14,774 bases of DNA, from assembly GCA_934772445.1 (NCBI GenBank), contig CAKVMJ010000028.1, positions 1-14,774 of the forward strand, in the 5' to 3' direction. The DNA comes from an uncultured Clostridia bacterium. Its GTDB lineage: Bacteria > Bacillota > Clostridia > Christensenellales > UBA1242. Every line of letters begins with the position of its first letter. Positions within the stretch are counted from its first letter, which is position 1. A model generated the notes under the pieces. It worked only from the letters and a program-made list of their open reading frames with translations. It did no database searches and was not told the DNA's origin. This document shows positions 7,603 through 14,300 of this stretch, piece after piece. The translations under genes were made by a program, and so were the position numbers.

Positions 7603-8722
7603 ATTTTTTAACTTTTAAATCTTTAAAGAATTTTCTTTTAAATTTAAGATAGATATACCAATCTTTTCTTGAAAGTTTTGTAGGTATAAAAGATATTATA
7701 GATGTGGTAACCACAACGGCAATAACAATTAAATAATAGTCAACAAAAATATAATCGTTTAAATTTTTAATTGTATTGATTTCATTACCTGTGATTATTA
7801 TATTGCCTTTATGCAATGTATCATAATAATCCATTAAATTTGTGTTATACAATGAATCATACTCTGCTAAAGTTTCAATAGTGCTACTTGCTGGGTGACC
7901 ATACCCTTCGCCATTTGAAATCACAACCACTTCTGGTTTGAAAGTTTCTAAGAATTGTAAGCTTGTACTTGTGGCTGAACCGTGATGCCCTAATTTTATC
8001 ATATCCACATCAACATCATCTATGAAATAGTTCAAAGCTTCAATCTCGCCCACCTCACTCGTTGCATCGCCTGTTAGAATAAACTTATAATTCGTAAACT
8101 CAAAATATAAAATAGCACTATAATCATTCTTCTCTTCATAATATTCATTCACTGGTGTTAGCCAAGTGATATTATATCCATCTCCATTAATTACAAGCCC
8201 ACTTTCATTTATAGTTGTTTTTATATTTTTCAAATCAATTGCATCTTTAATTTCAGGATAAAAATACATACTATTCAAATCTGATGAGTGATAAATTTCG
8301 CCAATATTATAGGCATTTATCACACTTTGCATATTACCGATATGGTCGGTATCACTATGCGTTAGAATAAAATAATCAATAGTTCTATTTCTATCCGATT
8401 TAAAAAACACTTTATCAATATATCTGCTTAAATCGTTATATGCTTCTTTGCTCCCACAATCAACCATCATTGTTTTATTATCTGGAAGTTTTATTAATAT
8501 TGCATCGCCGTGTCCCACATCAACGAAATGTATTTCAAAACTAGCATTATTTAAAAATTTTAGGTTTGGTTTCAACTTTATTAGTATCTCAATCTCACCC
8601 ATAAAAAACAAAGAAAAAAGCAAGATAAAATTTATAACTAAGCATATAATTGCTCTGTTAATTTTTATGCCTCGCCTAAACTTCCTTCTTGTTTCTTTTT
8701 CTTCTTTTGTTCTAAATTCCAT
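7601..8722 (-). CDS. Membrane-anchored ComEC-type metallo-beta-lactamase-fold hydrolase
   Basis: The core (about residues 62-300) is the hydrolase domain also found at the C-terminus of ComEC/Rec2. It contains HFVDVGHGDA (65-74), VDCGS (87-91), THSDTDHIGN (121-130), ND-x-S (199-202), LTGDA (216-220), LGHHGS (244-249) and YGHP (274-277). The ComEC channel domains are absent. Residues 24-41 form a membrane segment after a very basic N-terminus, and a second lies about 324-347 before another basic tail. By the positive-inside rule the hydrolase should face outward. Its substrate is unknown; ComEC relatives act on nucleic acids. The ATG starts two bases after the phospholipase stop and has no ribosome binding site, so translation is probably coupled. 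A DNA-uptake role is not supported. Confidence 0.85.
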   Translation of the reverse strand: MEFRTKEEKETRRKFRRGIKINRAIICLVINFILLFSLFFMGEIEILIKLKPNLKFLNNASFEIHFVDVGHGDAILIKLPDNKTMMVDCGSKEAYNDLSRYIDKVFFKSDRNRTIDYFILTHSDTDHIGNMQSVINAYNIGEIYHSSDLNSMYFYPEIKDAIDLKNIKTTINESGLVINGDGYNITWLTPVNEYYEEKNDYSAILYFEFTNYKFILTGDATSEVGEIEALNYFIDDVDVDMIKLGHHGSATSTSLQFLETFKPEVVVISNGEGYGHPASSTIETLAEYDSLYNTNLMDYYDTLHKGNIIITGNEINTIKNLNDYIFVDYYLIVIAVVVTTSIISFIPTKLSRKDWYIYLKFKRKFFKDLKVKK

Positions 8723-8724
8723 AA

Positions 8725-9627
8725 TTATTTACTAGTTCGTTCTTGCTCCACAACATTAACATTATCAATAGGTTTTTTAGTCTTTTTCCAGAATCTTAAG
8801 AACTTAAAGAAATTTCTCTTCTTTTCTTTTCTTCTTGAGAATAGTTCTTTTATTTCTGGTATTCTTTCCATTGTTGCTCTATAACCTTCTTCATACATTT
8901 CCATAGCAAAATCAAGTTTACTACTTTTATATTTTTTCATATCTGGCTGAATCATAATATCTGCATTCAAATAACCTTTAATTGTATTACTTTTCATCAT
9001 TACAGATATGCTTTGAGATAACAATTGGATATAATTTGTGCTATCTGTACCGCTTCCTCTACTACTATTTATATCAATACCAATAGTTATTTCGCAATTA
9101 TTCAATTTTGGTACATTTGCAGGAATGGTATTTTGAAGCCCACCATCAAAAAGTAAATAGTTGCCAAATTGAACTGGATAAAATACGCCCGGCACGGCAC
9201 AACTTCCAGCCACAGCTTTAACCACGCTTCCTTCTTCTAAATGAACTTCTTCGCCCGTTTTTATATCCACAGCCACCGCACAAAAAGGAATCTTCAAATC
9301 CTTAATGTCTATATTTCCAAGGGCATTCATTACCACCTTTTCAAGACCTTCAGTTTTTGAAGGAGTAAACGGAATTCTAGATGTTTTTATATCTTTTTCT
9401 TTTAAAGTTAGCGCATATTTAAGCATCTCATCAGCTGTTTTTCCAGCACAATAAAAAGCACCAACCATTGAACCAACGCTTGTTCCTGCCACATAATCAA
9501 ACTTTAAACCTTCTTCCTCAAAAGCTTTAATAGCACCAATTAAAGCAAAGCCTTTAGTTCCGCCCCCACCTAGTGCTAATCCAAATTTCTTAACTTTCTT
9601 TTTATTTGTTTTAACTATTAAGTCCAT
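8725..9627 (-). CDS. Patatin-like phospholipase (RssA family)
   Basis: This is a serine hydrolase with a Ser-Asp dyad, expected to release fatty acids from phospholipids or other acyl lipids. The oxyanion-hole motif is GGGGTKG (20-26). The nucleophile elbow is GTSVG with Ser50, S-C-A-V-P is at 142-146, and the catalytic D-G-G begins at Asp161. It is about 300 residues long, as in bacterial RssA/YlbK-type proteins, and has no signal peptide. The start chosen is the ATG at 9627, five bases after a strong AAGGTGG site; a GTG nine bases earlier would lie inside that site. After residue 260 the chain becomes very basic and aromatic (FFKFLRFWKK), a likely membrane-surface helix. It is the first gene of a two-gene unit with the membrane-bound hydrolase. 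The natural substrate is unknown. Confidence 0.92.
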   Translation of the reverse strand: MDLIVKTNKKKVKKFGLALGGGGTKGFALIGAIKAFEEEGLKFDYVAGTSVGSMVGAFYCAGKTADEMLKYALTLKEKDIKTSRIPFTPSKTEGLEKVVMNALGNIDIKDLKIPFCAVAVDIKTGEEVHLEEGSVVKAVAGSCAVPGVFYPVQFGNYLLFDGGLQNTIPANVPKLNNCEITIGIDINSSRGSGTDSTNYIQLLSQSISVMMKSNTIKGYLNADIMIQPDMKKYKSSKLDFAMEMYEEGYRATMERIPEIKELFSRRKEKKRNFFKFLRFWKKTKKPIDNVNVVEQERTSK

Positions 9628-9632
9628 TATAG

Positions 9633-9639
9633 CCACCTT
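9633..9639 (-). promoter_or_regulatory. Ribosome binding site deciding the phospholipase start
   Basis: AAGGTGG on the minus strand, five bases before the ATG at 9627. It overlaps the alternative in-frame GTG at 9636 and so argues against that start. Confidence 0.75.
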
Positions 9640-9647
9640 CCATAGTT

Positions 9648-9677
9648 ATTTTATCACAAATAAACTAAAACAACCAA
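9648..9677 (-). promoter_or_regulatory. Possible promoter of the phospholipase operon
   Basis: On the minus strand, -35 TTGGTT (9677-9672), an 18-base spacer and -10 TAAAAT (9653-9648). The -35 is weak and the leader would be only about 14 bases. This is the best pair seen upstream of the gene. Confidence 0.35.
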
Positions 9678-9687
9678 ATAGTTGTTT
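9668..9687. repeat. Inverted repeat overlapping both divergent promoters (phospholipase / ung)
   Basis: AAACAAC (9668-9674), six-base spacer CAAATA, GTTGTTT (9681-9687). It overlaps the proposed -35 of each divergent gene, as a shared operator would. It has no U-tract suited to termination of either neighbour. Confidence 0.35.
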
Positions 9688-9709
9688 GTTTATTTTATAA
9701 AATTATGTT
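9682..9709 (+). promoter_or_regulatory. Possible promoter of ung
   Basis: -35 TTGTTT (9682-9687), a 16-base spacer and -10 TATGTT (9704-9709). Both boxes are imperfect. The position, about 30 bases before the ung start, is right. Confidence 0.35.
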
Positions 9710-9738
9710 AAACTTAAAAAATAACAGAGGAAAAAAGA

Positions 9739-10407
9739 ATGTTTTTAATTAGAAAGAGTTGGTACGATTTATTAAAAGATGAATTTGAAACAGAAAGTTA
9801 TAAAAATTTAGAAAAATTTTTAGCGGAAGAATATAACAACCATACTATATTTCCAAAGCCAGAAAATGTTTTTAATGCTTTAAATTTAGTAAAATATGAA
9901 GATGTGAAAGTTGTAATTATTGGTCAAGACCCATATCATAATGAAAGACAAGCTCACGGGCTTAGTTTTTCAGTGGAAGAAGATGTGGCATTACCTCCAT
10001 CATTGCAAAATATTTTTAAAGAACTTCACGATGATATTGGCTGTGATATTCCCAAGAGCGGAAACTTAACAAAATGGGCAAAACAAGGCGTTTTACTACT
10101 AAACTCGGTTCTAACTGTTAGAAAAAATCAACCAAATAGCCATCAAGGTAAAGGTTGGGAAAAAATAACATCAAAAATTATAGAGTTGTTAAATAAGAGA
10201 GAGGACCCAGTTATTTTCCTTCTTTGGGGAAATAGTGCTAAGAAAATTGGTGCTAATATAGATAAATCTAAACATTATGTTTTAACTGCTGTTCACCCTA
10301 GCCCAATGAGTGCTAACCAAGGCGGTTGGTTTGGTTGCAAACACTTCAGCAAAACAAATGAAATACTTGAAAAACTTGGTAAAACCCCTATTGATTGGTC
10401 ACTCTAA
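9739..10407 (+). CDS. ung: Uracil-DNA glycosylase, family 1
   Basis: The enzyme removes uracil from DNA as the first step of base-excision repair. The water-activating motif GQDPYH is at 62-67 with Asp64, the same number as in the E. coli enzyme. PPSLQNIFKEL (86-96) is the conserved Pro-rich/leucine-loop region, LLLNSVLTV (119-127) follows, and VIFLLWG is at about 158-164. The active-site His186 lies in HPSPMSA, the minor-groove loop. At 222 residues it is a normal full-length protein. The ATG has an AGAGG site eight bases upstream. It is transcribed alone, divergent from the phospholipase and convergent with the RNA methyltransferase, sharing a hairpin terminator with the latter. Confidence 0.97.
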   Translation: MFLIRKSWYDLLKDEFETESYKNLEKFLAEEYNNHTIFPKPENVFNALNLVKYEDVKVVIIGQDPYHNERQAHGLSFSVEEDVALPPSLQNIFKELHDDIGCDIPKSGNLTKWAKQGVLLLNSVLTVRKNQPNSHQGKGWEKITSKIIELLNKREDPVIFLLWGNSAKKIGANIDKSKHYVLTAVHPSPMSANQGGWFGCKHFSKTNEILEKLGKTPIDWSL

Positions 10408-10432
10408 GTTGTAATTATAAAAATTTTAAGCA

Positions 10433-10461
10433 AAAAGAAACTAGAAAATCTAGTTTCTTTT
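10433..10461. terminator. Bidirectional terminator shared by ung and the RNA methyltransferase
   Basis: A perfect 13-bp stem (10433-10445 with 10449-10461) closes around the loop AAA. Each arm carries the A-rich/T-rich ends that give a U-tract in both directions. The last three codons and the stop of the minus-strand gene (AAA-AGA-AAC-TAG, 10461-10450) form part of the hairpin. The core AAGAAACT/AGTTTCTT is the same as in two other terminators here. Confidence 0.9.
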
Positions 10462-11217
10462 ATATTTTGCTTCATATAGAATAATTGAAGTGGCAACGCC
10501 AACATTTAGCGAATCCATTTTGCCAAACATTTTTATTTTTAGATATTCGCTTTTATCATCAAACCATAGTTTACTAACGCCATATCTTTCAGAACCAACT
10601 ATAAATGCAACTTTGCCTAAATAATTAAAATCTTTAAAATCTATTCCTTGTTCTGGTTCGCAAACGATTGTTCTATAGTTTTTATCCCTTAAAGTTTTCT
10701 TTAATTCTTCCACATCATCAATTATGCAAAATGGTACATTAAAAATAGTTCCCCTACTGCTTCTAACTACCTTATCGCCCACTTTTGCCTTTATATTTGT
10801 AAATACTATGCCATCAATTTGTGTGGCTTCAGAAGTTCGTATAATCGTTCCTATATTGCCTGAGATTTCTAATCCATCACAAACTAATATAAATGCATTT
10901 TCTCTATCTAAAAAGGATTTATCTTCTTTTAGTTTTGTAACAATCAAAATGCCAGCACAATTCTCTTTAGAAACAAGCCTATTGAAAACTTTTTCTGAAA
11001 CAGACAATGTATTAAATTGAGAATAATATTTAACTAAGTTTTTAGCCTCATCGCTCTCTATTAATTCTTCACATACCACAGCAAATTGAATATCACTATT
11101 TTTACAATTATCATATTCTAAAATAGATAAATCATCAATCAAAACATAGCCATCTTTCTCATATTTACCATTTAATATATATTTAATCTTTTCGTTATCT
11201 GCTCCAACTTTTAGCAT
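10450..11217 (-). CDS. SpoU/TrmH-family RNA 2'-O-ribose methyltransferase
   Basis: This SAM-dependent methyltransferase of the knotted SPOUT class adds a methyl to the 2'-hydroxyl of rRNA or tRNA. Motif 1 is about 111-139: C-D-G-L-E-I-S-G-N-I-G-T-I-I-R-T, with Asn121 and Arg127. Motif 2 is FIVGSERYGVS (205-215) with Glu210. Motif 3 is at 228-249, with the knot signature DSLNVGVATSIILYE. KVVRSSRGTIFNVPF (149-163) also fits. The first 100 residues resemble the substrate-binding part of rRNA methyltransferases such as RlmB or TsnR, but I cannot assign the target nucleotide, so no symbol is given. The ATG follows AGGAG by six bases. It has its own promoter, and its stop codon lies inside the shared terminator. 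Confidence 0.93.
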   Translation of the reverse strand: MLKVGADNEKIKYILNGKYEKDGYVLIDDLSILEYDNCKNSDIQFAVVCEELIESDEAKNLVKYYSQFNTLSVSEKVFNRLVSKENCAGILIVTKLKEDKSFLDRENAFILVCDGLEISGNIGTIIRTSEATQIDGIVFTNIKAKVGDKVVRSSRGTIFNVPFCIIDDVEELKKTLRDKNYRTIVCEPEQGIDFKDFNYLGKVAFIVGSERYGVSKLWFDDKSEYLKIKMFGKMDSLNVGVATSIILYEAKYKRN

Positions 11218-11236
11218 AACTCTCTCCTATATTGTT

Positions 11237-11265
11237 ATGTTATCAAAAATACACTAAAATGTAAA
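11237..11265 (-). promoter_or_regulatory. Promoter of the RNA methyltransferase gene
   Basis: On the minus strand, -35 TTTACA (11265-11260), a 17-base spacer and -10 TAACAT (11242-11237). Transcription would start close to 11230, giving a very short leader before the AGGAG site. Confidence 0.55.
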
Positions 11266-11337
11266 GATTTAATAAATAAATTTTACTTTTGAATTTTATT
11301 TAATATTTTTTTTATTCTTGAAACATCTATTAAACGC

Positions 11338-11370
11338 AAAAAAGAAACTTCTAAATGAAGTTTCTTTTTT
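11338..11370 (-). terminator. Terminator of the Ig-repeat protein gene
   Basis: A perfect 14-bp stem (11370-11357 with 11351-11338 on the minus strand) closes around a five-base loop and ends in TTTTTT. It lies six bases after the stop of the large surface-protein gene. It again uses the AAGAAACT/AGTTTCTT core. Confidence 0.92.
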
Positions 11371-11375
11371 ATAAA

Positions 11376-14300
11376 CTATGCTCTATCCCAAGTTTGGAAA
11401 ATAGCACCAAATCCATTTGGAAGATATAGGTTTACATATTCGCCTGTTAAAACATCTTTATTAAAGTTCTCTGAATTAACATAATCTGCAACACCTGTTG
11501 AAGAACTTTCAAATGTAAATGAGCTAGCCAAGTCTGGATTGCCAGTAGAAGAGCCATAAGCCATATTAAACATACATTTTCTAGCACCTGGACCTGCATA
11601 GAACCCTTCGTTATATTTACCTAACTGAGCACTTAAACCTGCAAATACTTGTTTTTCTTGCTCTGTTTTACCGAAATTTGAAGCCTTCTTTGTCCAATCA
11701 ATGCTTCTATCATAACCATAATGAGTTGATGTACCATCAGCAAGTTTACCAGTTGATAGATATGCTTCATAATCTGCTCTTGTATTGAATAATCTCATTC
11801 TGCTTCTAGAGTAACCAGCACTTGTAGGCATTTCTTTTGCACCAAACTTAAAGATTGAAATCATGTTCATTTGTTTAACATTATCGCTATTTGCTTTTAA
11901 GAATGTTTTTTCTGCTCCGGCAACTCCAAAACCTGCATCAGTACTAGAAATCTGTCCTAAAACTTTTGTGATAGGATTAAGTTCTGTATCAGATCCACCA
12001 AATGTTAAGAACCAAGGTTCTGAACCAACAACCATAGATTCTAATTTACAATTAATCGCATCAACATATGAAGCCAATCCGCCTACCCAATATGTTGTGT
12101 TAGTTCCTGATGCTTGATGTCTAATTGGCGCAGCCGCCGCATCAACATGATCCATAATCATAACTGGACCACCAGCACCAATAAATTCGCCATTTTCAAT
12201 GACAAAATTAGGAGTTCCCCAAACATAGAACAAACTACTATATGATTCATAGCCTTTAGAATTTTTTATAATTATACTAGCATTCTTATCAGGATTTCCT
12301 TCTAATGCTATCTTTCTGCCTTCTGCAGTATTTAAATCAAAACCTTCAAAATTGTAACCATATTCACTAAACCAACCAATATGGAAATTTGTGTGAATTG
12401 TGTTATTAACTTCTGCACTTACAGAATTAATCTTGCAAAGGATAATTCCGCCTGATTCATCTGCATCATCATCTCTTTTACCATTCCCTAGGAAATTAAC
12501 ATCTTGAATTTTAGCGACACCTTGAGATGCATATCTTTCAATCCAGCTTTCATTTATACTTGTAGTGCTATCATCTTCTCTAAGACCTTCGAATCTCATT
12601 AATGCCTTATGCATACAAACATAACTTTTCTCACCATCTTTAGCATTTACATACCAATTTTGGTTGCTAGTATTAGTATCTGAACCATAAACTGCTTTAG
12701 GCACTCCTTGAGCATTAATATTAAAGTAATTTCCATAAATATTAAATTCTTCATCATCTTTTATGTTTCTTACATATAGATGTTCTTGGTTATCTTTAAT
12801 TGAGCCAACTGGATCTAACGCAATAACTTCGTCTGTCTTTGCACCCTTATCATCAAGTTTATAGCCATAAGGTTGTCTATATTGTGCTTTTAAATTATTG
12901 CCATCATATAATTCTTCTCTTGTATAGAATTGGCCATCTGGAAGATCTGCTCTTGTAATACTAATATCACCCATCAAAACAACAGCCTTTACATTAACAT
13001 TTGTTAATCCCCATTCTGCTTTCAATTCAGTCCAATAACCGTTTTCGTTTTTATTATCTATAACAGATAAATCGTGAGCGTTATAAACATTATATGCATC
13101 TATAACATTAACATTATCTATAACTATAGGATCAATTTCTCTTCCTTCTGCTTTATTTAGAATTGTTGAAGTAATTCTAAACTTTTCACCGTTTGCAAGG
13201 CTTGTAAATTGGATTGTATGTTTTCTTGGATCAACAGTTGCATAAGGAAGCAAATCATTACCTGTTAATTCAACATATGCGTCATTAACAAATCTTTCAA
13301 TTTTAATGCTAATGTTCATTTGAGAATAATTTCTTTCATTTTCGCCAGCAAATGCTCTAAATCTAAAGTCAACAGCATTGTTTGAACCAACCTTAACTTC
13401 TTTTCCTAACTGAACAAATTCAGATTGCTTTGCACTATCTTGCTTTGCTGAAGAATTTGTAACATATTCTGTTTTAAAATCACTTGTGAAACTTGTAATT
13501 TCAGCATTATATGCAGGAACTTCTACCTTGATTTTAAATGATCCTTCTTTACCATCAACAGTATATTTAATTGTTTGAGTTTCAGCTTTATTTTTATCGA
13601 AGTTGCTCAAATCAATTACCAATCTTGAATCACCATAGAATACATCTTCTGTGTGACCATCATCATAAGTAACAGTTACAGCAAAGTTTGTGAAATCAAT
13701 TTCATTTCCTTGCTCGATAGTTGTACTAAATGAAATACCATCTTTTAGTTTTGAAGATACAATCTCAGGTTCTTTAACTTGAATATCAAATGTATAAAGA
13801 AGTCCATCAAATGTAACTTTTAATTGATATGTACCAACTTCATCTTTATTAATGTTGCTTGCATCAATATTAATTCTAGCATCATCTGCATTAACTTCTT
13901 CACTTGAACCGCCCGCATAAACAACATTCAATACTAATTTAGATAAATCCAAAGCATTGCCTTTGAATAAAATTGTACTTAAAGTACCAGCCTTAATTGT
14001 TACTGTTGGCTTTTCTTCAACTGTGATAACGAAATCATAAACTGTACCACAATAAGTAATTTTAATTGTATATGTACCAGCAGTTGTTTTATCAAAATTA
14101 TTTAAGTTGATTGCATCTGCTTCAAGTTCTGATTTTGGAACATCTTTAGTTGAACCATCATCTTGAGTTACAACCAATACTAAGTTATCAAAATTCAAAT
14201 CTTGACCAACATAAACTTTAGTTTTCATTGTGCCAGTTTTAATAACTGCATTTTGTTTTGCCACAACTTTAACTTTATGAATTAAAGGTGCTTGGTCTTT

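Noticed and set aside
8340..8370. H-x-D-x-D-H in the MBL-fold protein as a damaged active site
   Set aside because: ComEC-type members of the fold normally have Asp in place of the second His, so this is typical for the subfamily.
7601..8722. Competence gene comEC
   Set aside because: Only the hydrolase domain is present; the multi-membrane-span competence channel is missing, so a DNA-uptake role is not supported.
9634..9636. GTG at 9636 as start of the phospholipase gene
   Set aside because: It overlaps the strong AAGGTGG site that is ideally spaced for the ATG at 9627; the upstream purines would touch the GTG directly.
11271..11337. A/T-rich stretch with an imperfect inverted repeat between the methyltransferase promoter and the Ig-gene terminator
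   Set aside because: Mismatches near the centre and extreme base composition make it indistinguishable from chance.
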